In this document: in pieces, positions 1-14,386 of the stretch
Layout: each line of letters begins with the position of its first letter
Numbering within the stretch: position 1 is the stretch's first letter
Source of the DNA: Paraniabella defluvii
GTDB taxonomy: Bacteria > Bacteroidota > Bacteroidia > Chitinophagales > Chitinophagaceae
Assembly: GCA_019316985.1 (NCBI GenBank)
Contig: CP079215.1
Coordinates: 3,348,001 to 3,412,000 of the forward strand
Length of the DNA: 64,000 nt
Direction of reading: 5' to 3'
The notes under the pieces: generated by a model
Databases searched by the model: none
The model's input: the letters and a program-made list of their open reading frames with translations, nothing else
Told to the model about the DNA's origin: nothing
Position numbers and translations under genes: made by a program

Positions 1-1640
<1,640 letters not shown>

Positions 1641-1782
1641 AATTTTATTTTGTTAGGTACTCTTCTAATTTTTTAAATTTTTTCCAATATGTTATATTAT
1701 TCAAGTTGAAAAGTTGCTAAGTTCACAAGTTGATAAGGACTTACCTGTTAATTAAATACTTATAAACCATTCAGCTCAAGAA

Positions 1783-1897
1783 TTTATGGTGGTTATACCA
1801 AGGGTGTTCACCTCTTCCCATACCGAACAGAGAAGTTAAGCCCCTTAAGGCCGATGGTACTGCACCACAATGCGGGAGAGTAGGTAGCTGCCATTCT
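1783..1897 (+). rRNA. rrf: 5S ribosomal RNA
   Basis: The typical 5S core is present (CCATACCGAACAGAGAAGTT near 1819-1838), and the ends pair as helix I (ATGGTGG near 1785 with CTGCCAT near 1889-1895). It lies about 140 bases after 23S, the normal bacterial order. The exact ends are estimated from helix I pairing and may be off by a few bases. Confidence 0.93.
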
Positions 1898-1904
1898 TAT
1901 TAGA

Positions 1905-1931
1905 AGCCTCACAGTAATGTGGGGCTTTTTT
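1905..1931 (+). terminator. rRNA operon terminator
   Basis: A 9-bp stem (AGCCTCACA with TGTGGGGCT) with a GTAA loop is followed directly by six T residues. It is placed a few bases after 5S rRNA, as expected for intrinsic termination of the operon. Confidence 0.85.
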
Positions 1932-2194
1932 GTGCCCGGATCCCGGCAGGTTTTAAGTTAATATGACCCAACAGCTGTAATAGCTACCCGCATACACTGC
2001 GCTCCCCAAAACCATATTCAACTGCGGATACTATTGTAACCTAACTAACCGGCCCGCAGAAGCCTGCAACTAACCATACGGCAATAACAATGGCTCTTAC
2101 TAAGAACAACAATCCCGATCTGTTGTATTTAATTACCGTAGCAAGCCCGTCCTTCTACTAAAGAATTGTTATTTTTACTGCTTAATAACCTAAG

Positions 2195-5100
2195 ATGCTT
2201 TTAAGAAATTTATTAAAACTAGCTAGCTTTTGTCTTTTCCTGCTTTTTGCGAATCCAGTTTATAGCCAGTCGTATCCCAATACATTGTTGTGGCGAATAT
2301 CAGGGAAGGGATTAAGGCAACCATCCTATCTGTTCGGCACTATTCATATAATGGATAAAAAAGCATTCAACTTTACAGACTCCGTTTATAAAGCGCTTGA
2401 AAATTGCGAAGGATTGGCGATAGAGGTGAACCCTGATGAAATGATGAGCTATGCTATTACACAGGCGGTTAATCAAGAGGGAAAAAACTTAATGAAATAC
2501 TGAGCAATAAAGAGTACAATAAGTACGGCGCCAGGCTTTCGAAAAAGTTAGGAAAACCCATAGAGCAAATAACAACAAAGGATATCAGGGCCGAACGTAA
2601 TCGCTGGCTTACCACAAATAACTTTGAAGAGTCTATGCAGACGTTTGTAGATGCGTGGTTGTATGGGGTGGCAAAGGCCACAGGAAAATGGGTAGGCGGA
2701 ATTGAAGATGTAAATGATCAGGGCAGTTTATTGGACGAATTGATCGATAACGTGGATATTGAATCTGTTCTTTCAGATGAAAGCGATAAACAAAGCAGTG
2801 CTATTCTGTCGAAGCTGGTTAAAATATATGAAGAGCAGAATCTGGATGCTGTAGAACTAATGTCGAAAGAGATGAACGATCAGCAACGATACAAGATGCT
2901 GGTTAGGAGGAATATTAAAATGGCGCACCGTATGGACAGCCTTTCTGCTATCAGATCTGTTTTTTTCGCGGTAGGTGTAGCACATCTGCCGGGTCAGGAC
3001 GGGTTGATCAATTTACTGAGAGAAAAAGGTTTTGTTGTAGAGCCCGTTACCTCCACCAAAAGAATGCCGGCAAATGAATACCAATATAAACAACTGCCGG
3101 TGACCTGGTTGCCTGTTTCAGATCCTTCTTATACAGTTGAGATGCCCGGTAATGCTACCATGGTAAAACTTTATGGCTTGATTGAAACTTTCTTTTACAT
3201 GGATATTTTCAATTATACCGGATACTATTCAATAGGTTCTAATAAAAGTATTGGCGGTGGAAAAAGCCCGGAGGAAACGATACGCCAGATGTATCCGAAA
3301 GGAAAAATAGAAAAATTAAAAACTACAGTTCAAGACAGTTTAAATATGTCTGATTACCTGATAGCAGATAAGGGACTGTATCTTAGGATTCGTTTAGGTT
3401 CATATAACAGAAATGTCTTTGTGTTGATGATGTTTGCCAAAAATAAGCTCCGCCTGCTGGGTACAGATGCGCAGAAATATTTTAATTCATTTAAGATTAA
3501 AACCAACACGGGCGAGAGTCCCAATTATGTTACTTACTCAGACGGTATCATTGGGCTTTCCATGAAAACTACAGCCCCGCTTACTTTTAATGCACAGCTG
3601 AGTAGTGATAATAGCAATAATTGGAAAGTAACTACCTATTCCTCAACGGATATGGCAAAAGGCTTAATTGTAATGCTGATTTCAAAAGAGGTAAAGAGGC
3701 ACTGGGTCTTAAACAGTGAATCTGATATTAACAAGGACCTGGAATTTGCGTTTAATAAAGCCTATAGCGAATTCCAATCAAAAGATACTACTATAGATCA
3801 TGTCCGGATGCGTTTATTCTATAATATGAAAAACCGCGATTACCCGGCCTTGCGCGCAAAAGTACTAAGTGTAATCAGAGGAAACAGGAATATCGTGATA
3901 AACATAACATCCGATACCACAACCGCCAACCAATCTGTAGTAGATGCTATTTTAAGTTCCATCAGGTTTAATAAGGAACATGAATCAAAAGAATGGCATC
4001 ATTATCAGAGCCCGGATTCAACCTATGCCGTGTGGGCACCTTCTTCAATAACTACAAATCAGACCCTGCGAACCAGTATATTTGAGCGCACGGCAATGGC
4101 CGCATATGATACATTAACCGCTACAAGTTACTTGGTTCTTTTTGATCAGCCTAAACCCTACTACTGGGTAAAAAATTATGAGGATTTAAAAGACCTGTAT
4201 AAAGAAATGCTTCATAATGGGGAGGATAGCGTAGTGTACCAAAAGGACGTAGTGGTCAATGATATGAAAGGACATGAAATACTGATCCGGAAAAAGATGC
4301 CAACACCTTTAAAAGGAGCAGGATAATATTTGCCGACAAAGGAACTTATATACTTACAGTCTCATCACAGAAAGAGGCATTGTTTACTCCTAATTCAGAT
4401 CGTTTTTTACCGATTTTCAACAAAAAGCAAAACCGGCCGCGTTTGACTACCTGGAACCGAAGACCCGTCTGTTATTATCGGCACTTAATGCAAAGGACTC
4501 AGCACAACGAGCTGGAACCGTGGCATACCTGAAATCAGCTCCGTTCTCAGCTGAAGATGCCGATTTGCTACATCAATCCGTTTTTAATGCTTATAAGCCA
4601 TTATATGACTATTCTGATAGCTTTGATGTATCGGAAATAATCGCGGCGCGCTTGCAGGAAATAAAAGCGCCTTCAACCATCAGTTATATCAAAAATTATT
4701 ACCCGGAGATCGCTGATAATGACTATGGACGGAAGCATATCGCTTTAAATATATTGGCGGGTACTCATACCAGTGAAAGCTACCAAACCCTGGCATTGCT
4801 TTTATCAAACACCCGGCTTTCAGAATCTCCATCCAGGTGGTTCAGAAGGAAACTGAAGGATAGCCTGGCGCTGACCTCTTCCATCACGGATAAATTACTG
4901 CCGTTAAGTGTTGATAGTATTTATACGCCTTTCGTTGCTGCTCTCATGTCTACCCTGATCGATAGCGGCTTCGTGAAGCCAGAGGTGTTAAAACCATTTA
5001 CTTCTTATTTCGTAGTGAATGCAAAAAAAAATGAAGGAGGCTATAAAGGATGGCGCCGAATATGATTACCAGCTTCCCGATCTGATAGAATTATTGCCGC

Positions 5101-5626
5101 TGCTATCTGATGAGGAAGCTAATAAAGTTTTAAGGGAGTTTCAATATGTTTCTGATATGGACTTGCAAATAACTGCGGTGTTGGCTTTACTGGAGCATGG
5201 CGGGGATGCAGATACGAAAATAATTGAACGTATTGCGCTGGATAAGGCCTACCGCGTGCATCTATTTGAAATGCTAAAAAAATAAATAAAGACCATCTGT
5301 TTCCTCCGAAACTTCTTAATCAAAGATCTTTTGCGGAAAGTTATGTGTTTAATTCATCAGAAGATTATACACCAGAAAAGATAGAATTTGTGGGTGAAAG
5401 AATGGCAAAGATAGGAGCGGAAAAATGCCGGTTTTATTTGTTCAGGCTCATTTTCGATGAGGAAGGGGAGAAATCTGAATTCCTGGGAATTGCAGGTGGC
5501 TATACTTCCGATATAACATTGGATGAAGAAAATAATGTAACAGGCATTTATTCTGACGAAGCGTTCAGCAAAGGCAAAATTGACGACTTATTTAAGAAGT
5601 ATATCGACAGCGTTAGCGAAGAATAA
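2195..5626 (+). CDS. Long secreted TraB/GumN-family protein (frameshifted)
   Basis: The N-terminus has a signal peptide (about residues 1-24, cleavage near YSQS). The TraB/GumN domain follows, with YLFGTIHIMD near residue 46 and the second His motif FFAVGVAHLPG encoded near 2968-3000. The family is thought to be metalloprotease-like, but the role here is unknown. About 750 more residues follow the TraB domain. Reading is continuous only if indels are repaired near 2481 (A run), 4318, 4405 (T run), 5030 (long A run) and 5280 (A7). The frames then join in protein-like sequence through IYSDEAFSKGKIDDLF to the stop. That the C-terminal pieces belong to the same protein is inferred from this continuity. 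A full length near 1140 residues is much longer than a bare TraB domain. Confidence 0.72.
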
Positions 5627-5698
5627 GGTTTGACTTACTGATTCGTTAGGAGCGGCGGGCTAAGATATAATGAATTCGCCTGTTTTAGCCGTGTAGAT

Positions 5699-5732
5699 CT
5701 TGTCCGCAGAATGAATAAAGCCAGTATCTTTG
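5699..5732 (+). promoter_or_regulatory. Putative promoter of the DEAD-box gene
   Basis: TATCTTTG at 5725-5732 fits the Bacteroidota -7 element TAnnTTTG. A weak -33 match (CTTG) lies about 22 bases upstream. It sits about 25 bases before the likely start codon, giving a short leader. Confidence 0.5.
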
Positions 5733-5756
5733 CCACTTAAGTTTAATCCGCTGCAA

Positions 5757-6972
5757 GTGAAATTTTACAGAATTTGGTTTTGACGACCGTTTAATGGAAG
5801 GCATTGAAGCCTCCAACTATCAACAGGCTACGCCTATTCAGGAACAAGCCATTCCTCCTATTTTACAAGGACAAAATGTATTGGCTTTTGCACAAACAGG
5901 TACCGGTAAAACCGCGGCGTTTTTGTTACCGCTGATCAATCGCCTGTTGACAGATGGCGGCAGCAGTAATGGTATCAGTGCAATGGTGATTGTGCCTACC
6001 CGTGAACTGGCTATACAAATATCACAACACCTCGAAGGCCTGTCTTACTTTACCGATGTGAGCTCCATTGCTGTATATGGCGGAGGCGACGGGAATAATT
6101 TTGTGCAGGAAAAGAAAGCGCTGACGATGGGAGCCGATATAGTGGTATGTACGCCCGGTAAAATGATGGCCCATATCAAAATGGGTTATGTGAAACTGAA
6201 CACTTTAAAATACCTTGTTTTAGACGAGGCGGACCGCATGCTGGATATGGGATTTTATGATGATATCATGTTTATCATCAACAAGCTTCCTGAAAAAGGC
6301 AAACTTTACTTTTTCAGCTACAATGCCTCCTAAAATAAAAACGCTGGCACGGCAAATACTGAAAGACCCGGTAGAAATATCAATTGCCATGAGTAAGCCG
6401 CCGGATAAAATTTTGCAGCAAGCCTATATGGTTTACGATGAGCAAAAGATACCGTTGATACAGTTTTTGCTAAAGGAAAAGTTGTACAAGGGAGTGCTTA
6501 TTTTTGCAGCAGCAAGATAAAAGTAAAGGAATTGGCGAGAGACCTGCGGCGGGTGGGTATTAAAGCCGGCGAAATACATAGCGACCTCGATCAGGACCGG
6601 CGCGAAGAAGTATTGATGCAGTACAGGAGTGAAAGGCTGCGCGTTTTAGTGGCAACGGATATATTGGGACGTGGTATTGATATTGACCATATCGACCTGA
6701 TCATTAATTTTGACGTTCCCAATGATGGGGAAGATTATGTGCACCGTATCGGCAGAACAGCACGGGCTGAAGCTACCGGCAGTGCATTTACCTTTGTAAA
6801 TCCTAAAGATCAGCGCAAGTTTCATGCAATAGAAAGGTTGATTGCAAAAGAGGTAGATAAAGTGAGTATACCTGAACACCTTGGACAGCAGCCGGTATAC
6901 AATCCAGTGTCCAATAATGCCCCCAAAAAAAAGCGCAGGTTTTATAAAAATACCGGTAACCGCCATAAATAG
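5757..6972 (+). CDS. DEAD-box RNA helicase, RhlE-like (frameshifted)
   Basis: This is an ATP-dependent RNA helicase, probably acting in ribosome assembly or RNA turnover. The motifs run in order: Q motif around FGFDDRLMEGIEASNYQQAT, Walker A AQTGTGKT, PTRELA, TPGK, DEAD (VLDEADRMLDMGF), SAT, then HRIGRTARA in the second RecA domain. A short basic tail (KKKRRFYK) ends the protein. Three single-base deletions break the frame: in AAAAA near 6295, TTTTT near 6310 and TTTTT near 6501. Adding one base to each restores LPEKRQTLLFSATMP and LIFCSSKIKVKELA. The start is uncertain: GTG at 5757 with one more indel gives the expected N-terminus, and the first in-frame ATG is at 5794. Length is about 405 residues. 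Confidence 0.9.
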
Positions 6973-7100
6973 CGTTTACCCGTAAGCGCAGTTGCGATGT
7001 TTACCCATATTTTGATGGTTGGATACAGTACCTGCAAAGGGACTTTGACGCGGACATAACTGCACTGGAGGCAACAGCTCAGTTTGAATGGCAAAAAAAT

Positions 7101-8204
7101 TTATTTCATTTTTTTCTTTAAATATTTCCGGATAGGGATATCCAATCCGATCATTATAAGATAGGAAAAAGCGATGAGTAATATTGTGCCGATTGGAATT
7201 ACCACCCACATATCTTCTATAGGCAGCGGATGCTTTTCTAGGTAACTCAGGAATACCCATAAAATAGGGTAATGCACCATATACAAAGGATAAGAGATAG
7301 CACCGAGAATTCACAAATTTTTTTAGGGGTTTCTTTAAGTGAAATGCCGGCGCCTAACGCTACAATTAAGGGATAGTAAAGGATAACTATCAGAGGATCG
7401 ACAAACAGGGCTGTTTGTTGGGTATATGGAATTAAAAAGATGCCAGCAGTAGAATGCTTAGTATCGTAAATCCAAGTGAATTGCGTATAATCCAGTTGAA
7501 ACGATATAAAAGCATTCCGGCGGTAAAAGAATACAGTACACGAACACCGCCTCCCCAGAAAGTATCGCCGCTCCAGCCCACGCCAATATAGCCCGATTGG
7601 TAAGATTCGTAACAAAGAAGAATGGCGGCAAATATTACTAACACCAGCAGCGCATATTTTCTCAGCCTGAAAATAAAAAGCGCATAAAAGATATTAGCAA
7701 TATACTCCCAAAACAATGACCAGGTAGGAGGATTGAGATGGAAAAGATTGAAGTAGCGCTCCTGCACCAGGGGATAAGGAACTAATATGCTTCCCGAAAT
7801 AAACATCAGGATGGCATTCTTCAAGCCATATTGCTGATAAAGACTACTATAGGGTCGAATACAAATGCAATCAGGCCAATAACCGAACCAATAACAACCA
7901 ACGGGTGCAGGCGAGCTAAACGCTGTTTAAAAAACTGTCCAAAGCCAATTTGGCTGATCTTATTGTCATAAGCATAAGCGATCACAAAACCAGAAAGGCA
8001 AAAGAAAAAATCTACCGCAAGATATCCATGCCCGATAAAGCTGTCTTCATAACGGGGAGCTGCAAATTCCATGAAATGAAATACAACTACAGCGATGGCT
8101 GCTACACCCCGGAGTCCGTCGAGGGTATCAAAATGCCTTTTGTGTTTAATAGTTCTGCGCCGGTAAGAGACATTCTTTATTTTTAGGCCGGCAGCCTCAT
8201 CCAT
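7101..8204 (-). CDS. Acyltransferase family 3 membrane protein (frameshifted)
   Basis: This integral membrane acyltransferase belongs to the OafA/YrhL type (Acyl_transf_3), which typically O-acetylates surface sugars. The N-terminus carries FDTLDGLRGVAAIAVVVFHF, with the family's RG and catalytic-type His. VDFFFCLSGFVIAYAY follows, then hydrophobic helices to a basic C-terminus (PIRKYLKKKMK). Frame changes near 7822, 7434 (T5 on the coding strand) and 7300 split it. The pieces overlap and join into one protein of about 370 residues with around ten membrane segments. The acceptor is unknown and neighbours give no clue. Confidence 0.8.
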
Positions 8205-8426
8205 CTGCCGGGGAAAGTTATTGATAATCGGTTTGCAAAGAAGTTATTCGCATGCAAACATGCGATATTATTTTGTACCAATTTTTCGCTTTTTTGTCTT
8301 ATTGCTTAAAAATGTTTCTTACCCATGGAGCGTATATACTGGAGATGTGTTCATCAACGTATTCCTGCTAAATTGTAGTGCCCGTCTTTATTATCCTTTG
8401 TAGTGCCGGGGAGCGGAGTTGCGGCT

Positions 8427-8460
8427 CAAAAAAGCAGCAGAACCAATGTGTTCTCCTGCT
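8427..8460 (-). terminator. Terminator of the efflux operon
   Basis: On the minus strand, AGCAGGAGAAC pairs with GTTCTGCTGCT (11 bp with one mismatch) around a 6-base loop and is followed by a run of T. It lies about 25 bases after the stop codon of the NodT-type gene. Confidence 0.75.
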
Positions 8461-8483
8461 TTACGTGAATTGAAAATTTTGGA

Positions 8484-9939
8484 TCAGGATCCCATAGCAC
8501 CACCACCAAGCGCCTTATATAATTGTATCAATACATTAACATGGTTGCGCTCCGTTTTAATAAGATCCATCTCAGCATTTATTTTACTTTTTTGGGCTGC
8601 AATGATCTCAAGGTAGGTAGCATAGGCATTTACATAAAGATCCTGTGATACATGCAAACCTTTATCAAGCGCCGATACTTCCTTTCTTTTTCAGCTAATA
8701 TTTGTTGATTATTGGCAATATAACTTAGTAAGGTTTTTACTTCCTGGAATGCGCCATTAACAGTTTTCTGATAATTGAGGAAGGCTATTTCCTGCTCCGC
8801 TGTGGCTATCTTGAAGCCCGCTTTTAATTGTCTTTTTGAAATACCGGGGCAGTAAGGCCACCGATCAATTGATAGGCGATGGAAGTAGGATTGATTAGCT
8901 TCTCTGCATTAAAAGAGTTGAGTCCCACAAAGGCGCCGATAGATAAACTCGGAAAGAACGCAGCCCTGGCTGCTTTCGCATCAGCATGCGTAGCCTCCAG
9001 TTCATGATAAGACATTCTGATATCGGGCCTGTATTCTATCAGCTGGTGTGGATTGCCATGACGCGCCAGGTATTGTATGGACCTGGTATCGATAGAGCTG
9101 CCTCTTTTTATATTGCCTTTATAGCTTCCCGTTAGCTCAAGCAGTTTATTTTCTGCGGCTACAATCTCCTGCCTGATGCTGTAGAGAGAAGCTTTTGTAT
9201 TAGATAACTGCGCGTCAAACTGTTGTACCGCCAGTTCGGTTGCACGTCCTACCTCCTTATGTATTTTTACTACTTCCAGGGCTTTTTCCTGTAGCTGGAT
9301 ATTCTGGTTTAAAATCGCTACTTCTTTATCCAGCATAATCAACTCATAGTACAAGGTAGCGGTATGGGTTACCAGCGCTGCATTCAGCAGATCTTTTTCC
9401 TGCTGGCTAGCCAGGAACCGTTCCATAGCTGCGCCCTTCAAGCTCCTGAGCTTTCCCCATAGGTCGATTTCCCAGGAGGCACTCAACCCCAGCCAATAAT
9501 CAGGCGTTATAAAGGTGGGTATCTGCTGGCTGTTGTCAATATTAGGGGAGAGGTTGGTGTCGAAATTGCCAACCCCTTCCATAGTGTGTTTACCATAATG
9601 TGTGCCGGAGGCTCTAAGCCCTGCTGTAACGGAGGGTAGTAAAGCGCCTTGCCTGGCTTCGAGGTAGGCTGTAGCAATCTTGATTCGCTCCGACGCGATC
9701 TTATTGTCCAGGTTATTGGTCAGCACCCTGTTGATCAGGGCAATGAGATGGGGATCCTGGAAGAAGTCTTCAAAATGAAGTCTTGCTATATTGTTTGAAT
9801 CAACAGGCATTTTGTCTTCGTATGCTTCCGGCAAAGGCTTTATTTCCTTTACTGCGGTAAGCTTTGGAGCGCCGCAGCCAATAGCCAGCAAAGAGAGGCC
9901 AACCGGTATAATTATTCTATTTCTTTTCATTATCTGCAT
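8484..9939 (-). CDS. NodT-family outer-membrane efflux lipoprotein (frameshifted)
   Basis: This is the TolC-like outer-membrane channel of an RND efflux system. The N-terminus is a lipoprotein signal (LLAIGCGAP, lipid Cys at about residue 22), as in NodT/OprM proteins. Long helical segments of the OEP fold follow (SASWEIDLWGKLRSLKGAAM). Two missing A residues on the coding strand, near 8837 and 8692, break the frame. Repair gives FQKRQLKAGFKIATAEQEIA and KALGGGAMGS at the end, a typical NodT C-terminus. The start may be ATG 9939 or 9930. It overlaps the end of the pump gene by about 23 bases and is the last gene of the operon. Confidence 0.9.
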
Positions 9940-12900
9940 TTTGAGATTGAGGTAACGGGGCTACAGCCTCAGGTTTATTTTTCTTTTTCTTTCTGAGAGC
10001 CGGGCAAAGAGCACATATAGTCCTGGTATGATCAACAGGCCGAACACAGTACCTATAAGCATGCCGCCCGCTGCTGCAACGCCTATCGAACGGTTGCCAT
10101 TGGCGCCTGCACCGGTTGCAATACAAAGCGGGAGCAGGCCCGCGATAAAGGCAAAGGAAGTCATAAGTATGGGGCGTAATCGCTGGGTGGCTCCTTCCAC
10201 AGCTGCTTCCAGTACAGGTTTGCCTTCCTTACGACGCTGGATGGAAAATTCCACAATGAGGATGGCATTTTTTCCCAGCAATCCGATGAGCATTACCAAT
10301 GCTACCTGCGCATAAATATTGTTATCAAGCCCGGCCATCTTCAAAAGATAAACGATCCGAAGATACCTGCAGGCAGGCTGAGTATAACCGGCAACGGCAA
10401 TAGAAAACTTTCGTATTGCGCTGCCAGCAACAGGTACACAAACAAAAGGCATAAAGCAAATATATACACCGCCTGGTTGCCCGACAGGATCTCTTCCCTG
10501 GTCATACCGCTCCAGTCAAAATCGTATCCCCGCGGCAATTTTTCAGCCGCTACTTTTTCAACAGCCTTAATAGCATCGCTGCTGCTGTATCCCGGAGCCG
10601 GTTCTCCATTGATCATTGCGGAAGTAAACATGTTATACCGCGTGAGCTGCTCGGGACCATACAGGCGTTCGAGCCTGATAAAAGAAGAGAAGGGCACCAT
10701 TTCTCCATTGCTGTTCTTTACATATTGATTCAATACGTCCTGCGGTTCGGCACGGAATTGAGGCCCCGCCTGCACCATCACCTTGTACATCTGGTTAAAG
10801 CGAATGAAGTTGGTAGCGTAATAGCTTCCCAGCAAGGTTTGCAGGGTGCTCATAGCGTTGTCAACCGTAACATTCTTCTTGGCTGCCATATCGTAGTCTA
10901 CATGTATGAGGTATTGCGGAAACGAGGCATCAAAGCTGGTAAACGTATTGGTTACTTCTTCGGTGTTATTGATGGCCTGAACGAATTCCTTGGTGATATC
11001 GGATGTTTCGCCAATAGCACCGGCTCCTTTATTGAGCAGGCGCAATTCAAATCCGCTGGTGTTGCCAAAGCCAGGCACGGTTGGCGGGGCAAATACTTCC
11101 ACCTTTGCATCGGTAAGCCGTGATACCCTTTGCTCAATGTCGTTGATCACTTCAGCAGCGCTACGTTCCCGGTCGTTCCATGATTTCAGGTTGATCATAC
11201 CCATACCATAAGAAGCTCCCGCTATTTCGTTGGTAAGACTGTAGCCTGCCAGTGTGGTAACACTTTCTATTTCCCCTATGTCTTTGGTTGCCAGATTTAA
11301 TTCATCCAGTATTTTTTCAGTACGCTCAACGGTAGCACCCTGTGGAGTGGTTACGTTTACGTATATCATTCCCTGGTCTTCTGTGGGGATAAAGCCGCCT
11401 GGTAATACTGAGCCGGCTCCCCAGGTTAGCAGGAAGAAAACTACGAGCATACCCAATGTAATGATGTTCTTACCCGCTATACGTTTTAATACAGATTGAT
11501 ACTTTGCAGTGGTTTTATCGAAGCCCCTGTTAAACGAGCTGAAGAAGCGACCGAGCCAGCTTTTTGTGTTGGGTGCCGTATGCTTTAACATGATAGCGCA
11601 AAGCGCTGGTGTAAGCGTTAATGCATTGATACCGGAAATTACAATGGCGAACGCCAGCGTTAGTGAAAACTGGCGGTAGAATACTCCAACCGGGCCACTC
11701 AGGAAAGCAACCGGCACAAATACTGCAGACATTACCAGCGTAATGGCAATGATGGCGCCCGTGATTTCCTTCATGGCAGCGATGGTAGCCTCCATCGGAG
11801 GCAGGTGGTCTTCTGCCATTTTTACGTGTACCGCCTCCACCACTACTATAGCATTGTCCACAACAATACCAATGGCCAGAACCAGTGCAAACAGGGTTAG
11901 CAGGTTAATAGAGAAATCCAGCATTGACATGCAAGCCAATGTGCCTATCAAAGCCACAGGTACCGCCAATACCGGTATGAGTGTGGAACGCCAGTCCTGC
12001 AGAAAAATGAACACAACTATGCCTACCAGCAGAAAGGCTTCTATCAGGGTTTTTAATACAGCACTTATAGAAGCATCTAAAAAACGTGATACATCGTAAG
12101 CGTAACTATATTCCATACCGGGAGGGAATGAGCTGCCCTTAAGTTCTTCCATCTTTGCCTTGATGTTATCAATAACTTCACTGGCGTTCGACCCGGGCCT
12201 TTGCTTGATCATGATAGAAGCTGCAGGCTTACCGTCGCTTTTAGATACCATGCTGTAGCTCATTGCGCCAAATCCACATCAGCTACATCTCTCAGTTTCA
12301 ATATAGAACCATCGCTATTGGAGCGGATTGCAATATTTTCATACTGCTTCGGTTCAGAAAATTTACCGGTATAGCGAAGTACATACTGAAGATCGCTTTT
12401 TGTTTTACCGAACTTTCACCGGTTTTACCGGGTGCTGCGGACACGTTTTGCTGGCGCAAAGCTGTGATGACCTCATCTGTTGAAACATTGTAGGCACGCA
12501 GCTTTTCAGGGTTTAGCCATACCCGCATCGCGTAATCTTTTGCTCCCATGATCTCGGCACGGCCCACGCCATCTATACGCTTTAATTCCTTGAGTATATT
12601 AATATCGGTGAAGTTGAAGATGAAGTCCTCGTCGGCGTTTTTATCAGAACTTGTAATGTTGAGGTACATCAACATGCTGTTTACTTCTTTTTCTGTAGTA
12701 ACACCAGCTTTGATCACTTCTTCAGGAAGCTCATCCAATACGGTAGTTACCCTGTTTTGCACATTCACAGCTCTACGTCAGGGTCGGTACCTACCTGGAA
12801 ATAAACCGTGATCATCGTAACGCCATCGTTACCGGTTACGGTAGACATATAGGTCATGCCCGGAACTCCATTAATAGCGCGCTCCAGCGGCAATGCCACA

Positions 12901-13077
12901 GCATCTACCGATACCTCCGCATTGGCACCTGTGTAACGGGCTGTAACGGCAACGGAAGGAGGAACAATGTCGGGGAACTGTGTGAGGGAGCTGGAACAAT
13001 GCCAGCATACCAATTAACGTAATAATTATTGAAATAACCAATGAGAGAACGGGTCGTCTTATAAATGTTTCAACCAT
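9917..13077 (-). CDS. RND multidrug efflux pump, AcrB/HAE1 type (frameshifted)
   Basis: This inner-membrane proton-drug antiporter forms the middle part of the tripartite pump. The start MVETFIRRPVLSLVIS is canonical for HAE1 pumps. Further hallmarks are LPLERAINGVPGM, VDNAIVVVEAVHVKM in TM4 with the proton-relay acidic pair region, LTPALCAIMLK, and GLLGKNAILIVEF near the end. At least five indels split the gene, near 9985, 10400, 12265-12300, 12770 and 13010. Repair of the last A run on the coding strand extends the C-terminus to a basic tail ending DNEKK. Reconstructed length is about 1050 residues, normal for the family. The preceding adaptor gene is 87 bases upstream in the same direction. 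Confidence 0.93.
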
Positions 13078-13164
13078 GTTATAGCTTTCAGGTAAATAAA
13101 ATGATAATGCCGGGTCCAATTATCATAAATTGAACCGGGTGTATATAGCACGAGGCAGGTGGCA

Positions 13165-14260
13165 TTAAGCAGAGCGCGGTGTGATTTTGTCTCCCTCTTT
13201 TACGGTTTGAATACCTTCGTACAGGATTTTGTCTTTGGGCTGCAGCCCGTCAGTAACTACATAGTAATCGGCCAGCCGCTGAGAGATCTGTATACTCTTC
13301 ATACGTACTATGTTGTCTTTGTCTACTACAAATACATAGTTTTTATCCTGAATTTCAAATACGGTTTTCTGGGGTAAGAGAATAACATCCTGCAGCGGCC
13401 TTGTAATTAAAAGCTTGCCGGAGGCGCCGTGTCGCAGGCGGCCCGTGGGATTAATAAACTTCGCCTTATAAGCAATATTGCCGGTGTTTTCATCTATTTC
13501 GCTTTCAGCCGATTGCAGCTCTCCCTGTTGCGGATATTGCGAGCCGTCGGGCAAAACGAGGTGAATGGCCAAAATATCATTATTGGAATTAACGCCGTTC
13601 TGCAATTGGAAGAATTCGTTTTCCGATATATTAAAATAGGCGTATACGGTGCTGATATCCGATAAAGTGGTAAGGAAAGAACTGGTGGTTACCAGGCTTC
13701 CTTCTTTTAAAGGAATGCGGTCTACAATACCATCAAAAGGCGCGGTTACACTGGTATATTGAATACGTTGGTTAACGGCATTTTTATCGGCCAGCGCCAC
13801 GTCTGCTTTTGCCAGCAGGGCTTTGTATTTTGCTGTAACAAGGTCTAATTCAGTTTTGGCGATGATACCTTTTGCTACCAGCGTTTGAACGCGCTCCACT
13901 TCAACCTGTGCCACACGCGCATCAGCAACGGCACTTTTATAAGCCGCAGCCGCTTTATTCAATTCTATCCTTAGTTCGCTGTCATTAATTTTAAATAATA
14001 GTTGTCCCTTTTTTACATGTTGCCCTTCTTTGATATAAATTTTTTTAAGTATACCATCGATGCGCGAATGAATCTCAACATTTTTACCGGCCTGTATATC
14101 GGCCACATACGGGATGCTTAAGGTAGTGTCCCGTTTGGTGATCGTCATTACAGGGTAGGCTTTGTTCTGATCTTTGTTAGCTTTTTCCTGAGACATGCTT
14201 TTACAACCTGTTACTAACAAAATGATAATACTATATAAAAAAACTTTTTTGCTGATTCAT
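13165..14260 (-). CDS. RND efflux periplasmic adaptor (membrane fusion protein)
   Basis: This AcrA/HlyD-family adaptor links the pump to the outer-membrane channel. In order it has a lipoprotein signal (LVTGC lipobox), the first barrel and lipoyl half (SRIDGILKKIYIKEGQHV), an alpha-helical hairpin, the second lipoyl half (VTAPFDGIVDRIPLKEGSL), and beta-barrel and membrane-proximal domains (LPQKTVFEIQDKNYVFVV). The open frame from 14220 starts inside the signal peptide. ATG at 14258-14260 followed by a T7 run gives a full N-terminus, MNQQKSFFLYSIIILLVTGC, if one T is restored. Length is about 365 residues. It heads the pump genes. Confidence 0.9.
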
Positions 14261-14386
14261 GATTAAATTTTAAGAATAGAAGATCCTGCCGGAGCGTATA
14301 TCCCGGCAAAGGAACAGGCAAAAGACATCCTTACCTGTTGAAAGGTCTCAATGCGGTGGCATTGCTACTGCAAAAAGCTAATGAAA

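Noticed and set aside
2469-2681. Minus-strand open frame opposite the TraB/GumN gene
   Set aside because: It is antisense to a recognised coding sequence and has no domain; the plus-strand frame continues through it after one base is restored.
6976-7314. 112-codon minus-strand frame near the end of the acyltransferase
   Set aside because: It is in a different frame from the acyltransferase C-terminus (PIRKYLKKKMK) and its sequence is not protein-like.
10028-12099. Several plus-strand frames opposite the RND pump
   Set aside because: These are antisense shadows of a well recognised minus-strand gene.
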